Source: Sphingobacterium spiritivorum (GTDB taxonomy: Bacteria; Bacteroidota; Bacteroidia; Sphingobacteriales; Sphingobacteriaceae). From it: a stretch of DNA of 64,000 bases. Numbering within the stretch: the first letter of the stretch is position 1; each line of letters opens with the position of its first letter. Position numbers and translations under genes: made by a program. Where the stretch lies: NCBI RefSeq assembly GCF_016724845.1, contig NZ_CP068082.1, forward strand, positions 2,790,001-2,854,000, given 5' to 3'. The notes beneath the pieces were generated by a model. It was not told the DNA's origin and made no database searches. It saw only the letters and a program-made list of their open reading frames with translations. Positions 25,148 through 33,915 of this stretch are shown one piece after another.

Positions 25148-26773
25148 ATGAAGAAAAATTATTTGAAAATAGCAGCAGCCTGTGCAGTCTTATTTTTTAC
25201 AGGCTGTTCAAAATACTTTGAAGTAGATACCAATGATATCCTGAAAGACGAAGATTACGTAGGTAATGCCAACGAACTCTATTCCGGTTATATGGGAATA
25301 GCTGCGAAAGTACAGAAAGTAGCTGATCAGGCTGTTTTTCTGGCAGACCTGCGTACAGATCTGCTGGAACCTACTAAAAATGCGCCTCAGGATCTCTGGG
25401 ATCTCTATTACTATCGTGAAAAACAAGGTAATGAATTTGCAAATCCAAAAGGATTCTATGATATTATTATCAATGCAAATAATTACCTCGCAAAGGTCAT
25501 AGAGTACCGAAAGAAAAATCCGAAAGCAATAGAAGAAGCGCATTACAACTCCATTATATCCGGAGCGATACGATTCAAGGTATGGTCATATCTGATGATC
25601 GGTAAACTCTATGGTAAGGCCGCTTACTTTGATGATAAAAATTTAGATATTAATAAGGTCGGAGAAATTCCGGTACTGACATTAGATCAGCTGATTCCCA
25701 AACTGATTGACCTCATGGAGTCAGGTGTAGAAGGAGTCAACGGCAAAAATGTACTCGTATGGGGAGACGTACTCTTTCCGGGAGTAAATGCGTCCGAACA
25801 GGATCTCGTGTGGAACATGATTTGCCCTTCGCCCGAACCGCTGTTGATGGAGCTGTATCTGTGGAATAAGAATTACAGCAAAGTGGTAGAGGTCGGCATG
25901 CCTTTTATCTATGATAACGGTGGTGGTCGTTACAAAATAGGTAACGATGATTATAACGGAGAATGGATTCAGTTTTTTACCCGCAGTCCCGTTACAAAAA
26001 CCAGAGGACTGATCAATGTGGTACCCTATGATTTTGAACGTAATCAGACCAATAAGTTAATCTCTTATTTCTCCAATACCCAGCCCTCTGTATATTATCT
26101 GAAACCCACAGAAGCTGCGATGAACCGTTATAAAAAGCAATTGCGCTATGATGGTAATACATTAGGAGACCTGTATCGCGGAGAAAACTATACCTACTAT
26201 ATGCAAAATGGTGAATGGGTAATCCGTAAGTTTTCCAGAGATAGAGAAAGTGCTTCAGAGATCTACAAAAACAACGTTCATATTGTCCTTTACAGAGACG
26301 CTGATGTTCATTTCTTTATGGTCGAGGCCCTCAATAATCTGGGAAAATTCAAAGAAGCAGAAGCTTTTCTCAATGATGGTATAGAATTATACCTGTCCCG
26401 TAATGCAAATAACCTCCAATATCCGCTGAATAATGCTGTATGGAATGTGGCTTTAGCCAAGAATTGGGGAATCCGGCGCCGGGTCAATCTGTCTCCTGTA
26501 TATCCTGCGGGGCTTTCAAAGGATAACCTGAATACACCTGAGAAGATAGAAGCATATAAGAAAGCAGTAGATGATCTGATCATTGAAGAAACATTAATGG
26601 AGAGTGCAGGAGAAGCAAAAGCATATTTTGCAATGATACGTATCGCTTCACGTTGGAATGACCCGGGTATGTTAGCCAACAGAGTGAGCGCAAAATACAC
26701 CGGAGCATATCAGCAAACCTTTAAACAGCATCTGATGAATCCTGTCAACTGGTTTGTCAACTATCCGTTGTAA
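25148..26773 (+). CDS. SusD/RagB-family lipoprotein (second of PUL)
   Basis: 541 residues with lipoprotein Cys20 (FTGC). The N-terminal SKYFEVDTNDILKDEDYVGNANELYSGY, in parts, and the mid-protein FKVWSYLMIGKLYGKAAYF fit SusD, as does the C-terminal HFFMVEALNNLGKFKEAEAFLN TPR-like segment and LIIEETLMESAGEAKAYFAMIR. It is more diverged than the other SusD copies in the window. It ends the FAS1/SusCD cassette, and a long stem-loop starts 67 bases after its stop. It should act as the glycan-binding lid for the divergent SusC just upstream. Confidence 0.88.
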   Translation: MKKNYLKIAAACAVLFFTGCSKYFEVDTNDILKDEDYVGNANELYSGYMGIAAKVQKVADQAVFLADLRTDLLEPTKNAPQDLWDLYYYREKQGNEFANPKGFYDIIINANNYLAKVIEYRKKNPKAIEEAHYNSIISGAIRFKVWSYLMIGKLYGKAAYFDDKNLDINKVGEIPVLTLDQLIPKLIDLMESGVEGVNGKNVLVWGDVLFPGVNASEQDLVWNMICPSPEPLLMELYLWNKNYSKVVEVGMPFIYDNGGGRYKIGNDDYNGEWIQFFTRSPVTKTRGLINVVPYDFERNQTNKLISYFSNTQPSVYYLKPTEAAMNRYKKQLRYDGNTLGDLYRGENYTYYMQNGEWVIRKFSRDRESASEIYKNNVHIVLYRDADVHFFMVEALNNLGKFKEAEAFLNDGIELYLSRNANNLQYPLNNAVWNVALAKNWGIRRRVNLSPVYPAGLSKDNLNTPEKIEAYKKAVDDLIIEETLMESAGEAKAYFAMIRIASRWNDPGMLANRVSAKYTGAYQQTFKQHLMNPVNWFVNYPL

Positions 26774-26839
26774 CAACATATACACACATTAAACAGCGTA
26801 TAAACAATATTTATTCTGATTCTTTAACCTGAAAACAAT

Positions 26840-26909
26840 ACAACCAAAGAGAGACCTGCTAGGAAAGAAAGAACACACTAAGTGTTCATGGGGTCTCTCT
26901 TTCGGTTGT
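26840..26909 (+). terminator. Long stem-loop after the FAS1-SusCD cassette
   Basis: ACAACCAAAGAGAGACC (26840-26856) pairs with GGTCTCTCTTTCGGTTGT (26892-26909) with a single bulged C; an inner stem AACAC/GTGTT (26872-26876, 26882-26886) sits in the loop. There is no clear T-tract after it, so it may be a weak terminator or an mRNA 3'-end stabiliser rather than a standard intrinsic terminator. It separates the second SusCD pair from the third promoter. Confidence 0.5.
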
Positions 26910-27021
26910 TAAAGCATTTAAAATCAATTATTAGCGGTATATTTAAATACCTGTCTGTAGATATTCTTATCTATATTTCTTCTGTTTAGCCCTTCCGGTT
27001 TCTGCCTGTTTTGAATACGTT

Positions 27022-27067
27022 TCAGGATAGGTCAGGATAGTTGTGCTTTTTGGTTTTACTAAGTTTG
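27022..27067 (+). promoter_or_regulatory. Direct-repeat activator site plus promoter of the third SusCD operon
   Basis: CAGGATAGGT (27023-27032) and CAGGATAGTT (27033-27042) form a 10-bp-period direct repeat that overlaps TTG (27041-27043). Sixteen bases later is TAAGTTTG (27060-27067), an exact TAnnTTTG -7 box. The 23-base core differs at only two positions from 11566-11588, and the promoter spacing is identical. This implies that one regulator switches on both transporter operons. The predicted transcription start is near 27072-27075. Confidence 0.68.
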
Positions 27068-27327
27068 GATTAACCAATCTATAATTTCGTAATGGAACCA
27101 ACAAGTATAAACCGGAGTGAGGTCGTGTATGCTGATAATTATTGCCGTCAGCACCCTTTCCCATTTTCTTATTATTGAAATACAACAATGAGACAGCAGC
27201 CAATGTTGATTTTTCATTGTGCTGACAGCTAGTGCCTTATCAGGATGTATGCAATAAATTAGAATAGCGTAAAATAAAAGAGCTATATTTTAGCTCCTAC
27301 AGAAAAATAGAAACCGAATACCAGCTT
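27068..27327 (+). other. Long (about 250 base) predicted 5' leader of the third SusC mRNA
   Basis: No gene is seen between the predicted promoter and the SusC ATG. The leader is AT-rich and includes a GCTGA...TCAGC pairing (around 27139-27160) and a perfect hairpin GAGCTA-TATTT-TAGCTC (27280-27296) ending 31 bases before the start codon. Function unknown; it may affect translation or be inert. Confidence 0.35.
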
Positions 27328-30300
27328 ATGAAAAATATGCTTTTTTTAAGAGCGATCTTATGTGCCTTGCTTGCGTTTGTAATGACAGGAATAAGTGTTG
27401 CACAAACTTCAGATATTGTTACCGGAAGGATTGTCGATGAGAAGAATCAACCCATCGGAGGAGCTACTGTTGCCGTAGTAGGCACCAATGTAGCTGTCAC
27501 GACCGGCAGGGACGGCAAGTTTTCCATTCAGGTAAAGCAAAATGCCAATCTCCGATTTACATACGTAGGATTTGAAACAAAAGATGCTGTAGCCAATTCA
27601 CAGAGTCCTATGGAAATTGTATTGCAATCTGCCAATAATGAACTCGATGAAATTGTAGTCATCGGCTACGGTACCGCCCGTAAACGGGATCTTACAGGAG
27701 CAGTCGGTACAGTAAAAAACAGTGATATCCGTAATGTCCCCGTAACTACAGCGGCACAGGCTATTACCGGTAAAGTCGCAGGTGTCAATGTGGTGACCCA
27801 AAGTGGCGCTCCCGGAGCTGCGATCAATATTACCGTGAGAGGAGGAACCTCTATTACAGGCTCGACCACGCCACTTTATATTGTCGATGGTTTTGTCATG
27901 GAAGATGCCCTGATGAAGATCGATGTAAATGATATCGAAAGTATTGACATCCTCAAGGATGCATCAGCCTCCGCAATCTACGGTTCACGTGGGGCTAATG
28001 GTGTTATCCTGATCTCTACCAAATCCGGAAAAGCCGGACGTACCAATATTGATTATAACGGATATGCAAGTTTTGAAAAGCTCAGCAAAAAACTGGACTT
28101 ACTGAATATCGAAGATTATGTGAAATACCAGTATGAATTTCAAACATTGGGAGGCAAACAACAACAATTTGCCAATATGTTCGGAGGAGATGTCAATGCT
28201 GCGGACTTTGCTTCAGGCGCTTATGCCAGAATTCAGCGTGATTATGGCAGCAGACCGGGTATCGACTGGCAGGATGAGGTCTTCGGAGGACAGGCGATTT
28301 TACAGAATCATAATCTGAATATCAACGGAGGTAATGAAAAGACAAAACTCATGCTGACCTTTAATAATACCAGTCAGGATGGTATTCTGGCAAAATCCGG
28401 ATTTCGCAGAAATAGTGTTCGTGCAAAAGTAAATCACGAATTGTTAAAAGGAGTCAATCTTGACTTTAACTCCTTGTTTCAGGATGCCAATACCGATGGT
28501 GACGGATCTCTGGGAGGAATGTTAAAAATGTCTATTCTTCAGCCTGCAACCGGTGGAATCCGTTTCACAAATGAGCAATTAATTAATTCGGATATTGCTG
28601 AAGATCTTCAGGCGCTGGATTCACAATACGATATTTACAATCCGATTATTACGAACGATGCCATCACCCGTAATAAAGTAGCTCGTCTGGCTAATCTGAA
28701 TGTAGGGCTTACCGTCAACTTTCTGGATAACTTTACCTTTAGAAGTTCCGGCGCATATCAGTGGAATCAAACCCGTACAGATTATTGGGATGACGGGCGT
28801 ACCGTCACTGCGCGTAACAACGGAGGGCCATACGGAAGCCGGGCCAATGCAGAAGGTTATCAGTGGCAGTTGACAAATACCTTGTCCTGGATCAAAACAT
28901 TTGGAAAGCACAACCTTAATCTGTTGGCAGGACATGAGATTCTGTATTCCAAAGATCTGAGCGTAGGACATACCTATTACGGATTCCCTTCCAGTAATTT
29001 TGGTTTGAATGATGTCTCTTTAGCATCACGCATCGACAGAGCAGATACAGATGAAGGACGATACGGTCTGGTTTCAGGTTTTGCACGTGCCATATACAAT
29101 TTTGATGACCGCTATTTAGTAACCGGAACAATTCGCGCAGATGGTGTATCCCGGTTCAGAAAAGGAAATCAGTGGGGTACATTTCCTTCGGTATCTGCCG
29201 CCTGGAATATTCATAATGAAAGCTTTATGAAAGATGGAAGTTTCTTTAATCAGTTAAAGCTTCGTGCGGGATATGGATCTACCGGAAATGATAAGATCAG
29301 TAATACCAGCTATGCCACACTTTACGGATCTACAGTTGTAGCTGTAAATAATACACAGGTTATCGGTCTCAAACCAGGGACAACATTAGGAAATCCGGAT
29401 CTGGTATGGGAGAAAACACAGACCAGTAATATCGCATTGGATATGTCATTCCTCGATAATAGAGTCAATCTGACAACAGACTTCTATAATAACGAGTCCA
29501 AAAATCTGTTGGTTCGGGCCAATATTCCTACATCAACAGGTTACTCGTATCAGTTTCAGAATATAGCTGCACTGAGAAACAGAGGAGTAGAAGTAACACT
29601 GAATACCGTTAATATCAAGAAAGCAGATTTCCAATGGCAGACCAGTTTTAATATTACATTCAACAAGTCAAAAACGAAAGCTTTATTCGGAACCAGTGGC
29701 AATGATTACCTCATTACAAATCTGAGTTCAAGAGTAGACTTTATGACGGAGGTAGGAGAGTCTGTAGGTAAATTCTACGGATATAAATACGATGGTGTAT
29801 ATACAACGGATGATTTCAATCAGAATCCGGACGGATCATACAGTTTAAAAAACGGAGTCGCTTCACTGAAAGGTAAAAACCGCGCAAATATCAAACCGGG
29901 AGATGTTAAATATTTGCCAACAGCAGGAGAGACAGATGCCAACGGCAACCCGGTCTGGTCTACTAATGACAGAACAGTTATCGGTAATCCTGAGCCAAAA
30001 TACTTCGGAGGTATGAACAATGCTTTCTCTTACAAGAACTTTGATCTGAGTGTATTCGTCAATTTTGCCTATGGCAATCAGGCATTCAATATGAATACAC
30101 AACGCTTTATGGGGCCGTACCTGCCTAATCAGAATTCGCTGTCAACGATGGCTTCCCGCTTTACACTTATAGATCCGGCAACAGGGTTAGAAACCAAAGA
30201 CCTGAGCCGTCTGGCAGCATTAAATCCGGATCAGCACAGTAAAGATCAGGTCTGGAGTCTCAACTCAGGTAATAATATAGCCATTAGCGATGCCCTGGAT

Positions 30301-30558
30301 TATTATCTTGAAGATGCTTCATTCTTACGGATTAACAATATTACGTTCGGTTACACTTTACCGGCTACGATTTCCAAAAAAGCATTTATCAATAAGATGC
30401 GGGTTTACCTGACATTGAATAACATCCATACGTTTACCAAATATTCCGGATATGATCCTGAAGTATCCGCAAGTTCTTCTATCCTGACAAGAGGGGTGGA
30501 TAATTCAGCTTATCCGAGAGCAAAAAGTGTGGTAGCAGGAGTTAATTTAACATTTTAA
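27328..30558 (+). CDS. Canonical SusC/RagA-family TonB-dependent transporter (third of PUL)
   Basis: 1076 residues: signal peptide ending GISVAQ, regulatory beta-sandwich (VTGRIVDEKNQPIGGATVAVVG), the standard SusC motif LDEIVVIGYGTARKRDLTGAV near residue 105, plug (ITGKVAGVNVVTQSGAPGAAINITVRGG; TPLYIVDGFVMED; NDIESIDILKDASASAIYGSRGANGVILISTK, each read in part) and a barrel ending in NLTF with the terminal Phe. It heads the operon SusC-SusD-acetylesterase-GH105, with gaps of 11, -1 and 14 bases. Uptake of rhamnogalacturonan oligosaccharides is inferred from the co-transcribed GH105. Expression is probably driven by the direct-repeat promoter at 27022-27067. Confidence 0.95.
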   Translation: MKNMLFLRAILCALLAFVMTGISVAQTSDIVTGRIVDEKNQPIGGATVAVVGTNVAVTTGRDGKFSIQVKQNANLRFTYVGFETKDAVANSQSPMEIVLQSANNELDEIVVIGYGTARKRDLTGAVGTVKNSDIRNVPVTTAAQAITGKVAGVNVVTQSGAPGAAINITVRGGTSITGSTTPLYIVDGFVMEDALMKIDVNDIESIDILKDASASAIYGSRGANGVILISTKSGKAGRTNIDYNGYASFEKLSKKLDLLNIEDYVKYQYEFQTLGGKQQQFANMFGGDVNAADFASGAYARIQRDYGSRPGIDWQDEVFGGQAILQNHNLNINGGNEKTKLMLTFNNTSQDGILAKSGFRRNSVRAKVNHELLKGVNLDFNSLFQDANTDGDGSLGGMLKMSILQPATGGIRFTNEQLINSDIAEDLQALDSQYDIYNPIITNDAITRNKVARLANLNVGLTVNFLDNFTFRSSGAYQWNQTRTDYWDDGRTVTARNNGGPYGSRANAEGYQWQLTNTLSWIKTFGKHNLNLLAGHEILYSKDLSVGHTYYGFPSSNFGLNDVSLASRIDRADTDEGRYGLVSGFARAIYNFDDRYLVTGTIRADGVSRFRKGNQWGTFPSVSAAWNIHNESFMKDGSFFNQLKLRAGYGSTGNDKISNTSYATLYGSTVVAVNNTQVIGLKPGTTLGNPDLVWEKTQTSNIALDMSFLDNRVNLTTDFYNNESKNLLVRANIPTSTGYSYQFQNIAALRNRGVEVTLNTVNIKKADFQWQTSFNITFNKSKTKALFGTSGNDYLITNLSSRVDFMTEVGESVGKFYGYKYDGVYTTDDFNQNPDGSYSLKNGVASLKGKNRANIKPGDVKYLPTAGETDANGNPVWSTNDRTVIGNPEPKYFGGMNNAFSYKNFDLSVFVNFAYGNQAFNMNTQRFMGPYLPNQNSLSTMASRFTLIDPATGLETKDLSRLAALNPDQHSKDQVWSLNSGNNIAISDALDYYLEDASFLRINNITFGYTLPATISKKAFINKMRVYLTLNNIHTFTKYSGYDPEVSASSSILTRGVDNSAYPRAKSVVAGVNLTF

Positions 30559-30569
30559 GATTTAGCGTC

Positions 30570-32378
30570 ATGAAAAAATTAGTCTATATAATCAGTATTT
30601 CCGCGGCATTATTCTCCACTTCATGTAAGGATTGGTTAGACTTGCCTTCGCAAAGTGATTTTGATAGTTCCAATATATTTGAAAATGTACCCCGCGTCGA
30701 AATGGCTGTATTGGGAGCATATACAAGTACATTTAATAACGAATTGTATTATCAGTTTGGAATGGGCACCGACGAGTGTTTCTCTACAGAAGGGGAGACA
30801 AACTCCAAAAATCAGGTTTCCAACTATGTGTATAACCCGGCAACAAGCCCCTCTTCAACGTATACGGCTATGTTTTCGGGAGTTGAGCAGGTCAATGTCA
30901 TCATTCGTAATATCCCGTTGATGACAAACGTTGCCGAATCTGAAAAAACGAAACTGAATATGCTACTGGGAGAGGCTTATGCCATCCGTGCAAAAAACAT
31001 GCTGAATGTAGTACGCTATTTTGGAGATGTACCCTATCCTAAGGTTCCGGTGATAGAAGCCGATAGTTATTCATCTTCACGTGTGAGCAGAGATACTATT
31101 ATGGAGGGATGTATCGAAGATCTGCAGAAAGCCATAACACTGCTGCCATGGAAAAGCGAATCAGGAGTTAGCCCTGAGCGTATCACCAAAAATGTAGCTT
31201 ATGGTCTTTTGGCACGTACAGCCTTATATGCAGCCGGGTATTCGTTAAGATGGGACCTGAATTCCTATTCACCAGGAAGTGTACAACTGGCCCGAAGAGC
31301 AGATACCCAACGTATTCAACAACTCTATCAGATTGCACGCGATGCATGTGAAGAAGTCGTTAAAAGAGGAGAAAATGATCTCATAGATTACGAAACGGTG
31401 TTCCGGGATCTGATTAATGGCCGTTACAACAGAGAATCCATGTTAGAATACGGTCAGCTAGGCCTAGACCGCAATGAGGCACAGGTAGGGTACACCAATG
31501 GAATCTTTGCACATCAGAATTCATTCTATGGCAAAGCACAACCGGCAATGGCCGTTCTTCCGACTTATTATTTTGATTTCAAAGAAGGAGATAGCCGCAG
31601 GGATGTTGCGATCAGTAATTATGCAATTACAGCAGACAATCTGCATCAGATGAATACATATGCCAGTAATACTATTGGTAAATTCAGAGTAAACTGGAAA
31701 TCCGAAAAGGGACCTGCCGTTAATAAGAGAGATATCAACTGGATAGAACTGCGTTATTCGGATATATTACTGATGTATGCTGAAGCCGAAAATGAACTGA
31801 ATCAGGCGCCGACAGCTACAGCGAAACAAATGTTGGAAAAAGTCAGATTAAGAGCTTTTAAAGGTGATGCAGGCAAGATCGGAACAACTCCCGGCTCTTA
31901 TCAGGAATTTAAGAATGCTATTATTGAAGAAAGAAAACTGGAACTGGGTTTTGAAGGATGGAGAAGAACAGATCTGATCCGATGGGGTATTTTATTTGAA
32001 AAACTAACAGAAACCAAACAGCAGGTACTCGATCTTGCCGGTAAAAAAGGTCGTTTTGCAAATGTAGATCTGTACAGAGCCTATAAAAAGACTCCTGCTA
32101 CCACATTCAATGATCCGTTGGTGGCGTGTACCTATATTTCTTTCAAAACGGCACCTACTGCCACAGAAAGAACTCAGTTACAAAATGAAGGATATACGAT
32201 CCTGGAGATGCACAGCAATGTTGCAGCATTCTTTGCCAATGCGCTTACACCAACAGCGACATGGGTGTCAAACCTCTACAGAGGATTAGAAAAAAATAAA
32301 GTAGAACTTTTCCCGTTGAGTACCAAGACTATCGACGATAATCCGGGATTGCGCGGACAGCAACATCCGCTTTACTAA
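30570..32378 (+). CDS. SusD/RagB-family lipoprotein (third of PUL)
   Basis: 602 residues with lipoprotein Cys19 (STSC). It shows KDWLDLPSQSDFDSSNIF at the N-terminus, LLGEAYAIRAKNMLNVVRYFGDVPYP near residues 130-155 (the classic SusD helix-turn and GDVPY signature) and WIELRYSDILLMYAEAENELN with IIEERKLELGFEGWRRTDLIRWG at the C-terminus. It is the glycan-binding partner of the canonical SusC upstream. Its TAA stop shares one base with the next ATG (TAATG at 32376-32380), so the acetylesterase is probably translationally coupled. Confidence 0.95.
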   Translation: MKKLVYIISISAALFSTSCKDWLDLPSQSDFDSSNIFENVPRVEMAVLGAYTSTFNNELYYQFGMGTDECFSTEGETNSKNQVSNYVYNPATSPSSTYTAMFSGVEQVNVIIRNIPLMTNVAESEKTKLNMLLGEAYAIRAKNMLNVVRYFGDVPYPKVPVIEADSYSSSRVSRDTIMEGCIEDLQKAITLLPWKSESGVSPERITKNVAYGLLARTALYAAGYSLRWDLNSYSPGSVQLARRADTQRIQQLYQIARDACEEVVKRGENDLIDYETVFRDLINGRYNRESMLEYGQLGLDRNEAQVGYTNGIFAHQNSFYGKAQPAMAVLPTYYFDFKEGDSRRDVAISNYAITADNLHQMNTYASNTIGKFRVNWKSEKGPAVNKRDINWIELRYSDILLMYAEAENELNQAPTATAKQMLEKVRLRAFKGDAGKIGTTPGSYQEFKNAIIEERKLELGFEGWRRTDLIRWGILFEKLTETKQQVLDLAGKKGRFANVDLYRAYKKTPATTFNDPLVACTYISFKTAPTATERTQLQNEGYTILEMHSNVAAFFANALTPTATWVSNLYRGLEKNKVELFPLSTKTIDDNPGLRGQQHPLY

Positions 32379-33901
32379 TGCTTAACATGAAAACCACTGT
32401 ATTAAAATATGCGCTGAGCTGCCTTGCATTTGTCCTGTTGGATATTTGCAAGGCAGATATCAGGCTTCCCGCACTTCTGTCTGACAATATGCTTTTACAG
32501 CAAAATACCAAAGTCAGACTTTGGGGAAGTGCGGATCCCGGTGAACAGGTAACTGTAAAGGCTTCATGGACTGCAGACAACATAATAACGACTGCAGATC
32601 ATTCCGGAAAATGGATGCTGACATTAGAGACTCCAAAGGCATCTGATAAAACATATGAATTGCTGTTTAACGGAAAAAATGAGATTCGTATTCGTAACAT
32701 TCTGGTAGGGGAGGTATGGCTCTGTTCGGGACAGTCCAATATGGATTTTCCGGTAGCAAAATCAACAGGCTGGAGAACCGGTATTCTGGATGAAGAGCAA
32801 CATATGAAAGAAGCAGATTTTCCGGAAATCCGTTTATTTCATGTCCGGCAGACATTATCTCCTAAAGTACCTTTAGAAGACTGCGAAGGGGAGTGGATGA
32901 TTTGTAATCCGGATAATTTAAAAGAGTTTTCAGCTGTAGCTTTTTTCTTCGGTCGCAAAATATACAGACAGACCAAATTACCCGTAGGACTGATACAGAC
33001 GACCTGGGGAGGGACACATGCCGAGTCGTGGACACCAATGCCGGTCATGCAGCACAACCCGCTTTACACTACACTGATCGAAGAACAAAATAAAGCCGAA
33101 GAAAGCTATCCACAGGACAGCCTGATCTACCAGAAGGCACTTAAGGACTATGAGGAGGCAAGAAGCAAGGGACAGCAACTACCCAAAAAACCAAAAGAAC
33201 CTTTGGGAATATACCACAATAAGGCACTGGCTACATTATGGAATGGAATGGTCAATCCGCTTGTCCCATATACTATAAAAGGAGTCATCTGGTATCAGGG
33301 AGAATCCAATTCGGTCAGATATCAGGACTATCAGCAGGTTTTCAGCAATATGATTCAGAGCTGGCGGACAGCATGGAAACAAAAAGATATGCCTTTCTAT
33401 TTTGTGCAGATCGCTCCGCACTACAAACAGCCTCCGGAGATCAGAGAAGCACAACTGAAGACCTGGCAGTCTGTGCAACATACAGGTATGGTCGTCATTA
33501 CCGATGTAGGAGATTCTACAGATATACACCCCCGCAATAAACAGGTGCCTGGGGAAAGATTGGCAAACTGGGCTTTAGCTAAAGAGTATAAGATTTCGGT
33601 AGCGTATTCAGGACCATTGTACAGGAAAAAGAAAATACAGAAGGATAAGGTCATTCTTTCCTTTGATTATGTCAGCAAGGGATTCTTATCAGATGGCAAA
33701 GCAATAAAAGGTTTTGAAATTGCTGGGGCAGATCAGCATTATTATCCTGCCACTGCTACTGTTCAGGGAACTCAGTTATGGGTAAGCAGTAAACAGGTAA
33801 AACAACCGCTATACGTCCGATACGCCTGGGGAAAATATAAACCCGGAAATCTTTACAATGCAGAAGGATTACCGGCAAGTCCGTTTCGTACAGACAATTA
33901 A
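32378..33901 (+). CDS. SASA-type (sialate O-acetylesterase-like) carbohydrate acetylesterase
   Basis: 507 residues with a signal peptide. The N-terminal beta domain is followed by GEVWLCSGQSNMDFPV, with the SGNH nucleophile Ser120 in GQSN. An oxyanion/Asn block reads VIWYQGESNS near residue 305, and a Asp/His pair lies in GDSTDIHPRNK near residues 382-390. This is the SASA family (Pfam PF03629), often labelled sialate O-acetylesterase, but in a pectin PUL the likely substrate is acetylated galacturonate or rhamnose rather than sialic acid. A second ATG at 32387 is possible. It complements the unrelated-subfamily CE12 esterase at 5.5 kb, giving the locus two deacetylation activities. Confidence 0.9.
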   Translation: MLNMKTTVLKYALSCLAFVLLDICKADIRLPALLSDNMLLQQNTKVRLWGSADPGEQVTVKASWTADNIITTADHSGKWMLTLETPKASDKTYELLFNGKNEIRIRNILVGEVWLCSGQSNMDFPVAKSTGWRTGILDEEQHMKEADFPEIRLFHVRQTLSPKVPLEDCEGEWMICNPDNLKEFSAVAFFFGRKIYRQTKLPVGLIQTTWGGTHAESWTPMPVMQHNPLYTTLIEEQNKAEESYPQDSLIYQKALKDYEEARSKGQQLPKKPKEPLGIYHNKALATLWNGMVNPLVPYTIKGVIWYQGESNSVRYQDYQQVFSNMIQSWRTAWKQKDMPFYFVQIAPHYKQPPEIREAQLKTWQSVQHTGMVVITDVGDSTDIHPRNKQVPGERLANWALAKEYKISVAYSGPLYRKKKIQKDKVILSFDYVSKGFLSDGKAIKGFEIAGADQHYYPATATVQGTQLWVSSKQVKQPLYVRYAWGKYKPGNLYNAEGLPASPFRTDN

Positions 33902-33915
33902 TAAAAAACAAGCTT

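Noticed and set aside
26967-27203. 78-codon minus-strand frame in the intergenic region before the third SusC
   Set aside because: No signal peptide or recognisable motif, and it overlaps the conserved direct-repeat promoter element.
32378-33901. Sialic acid catabolism suggested by the SASA-type esterase
   Set aside because: No sialidase, NanA/NanE or related genes are present; neighbours are pectin enzymes, so a pectic acetylesterase is more likely.
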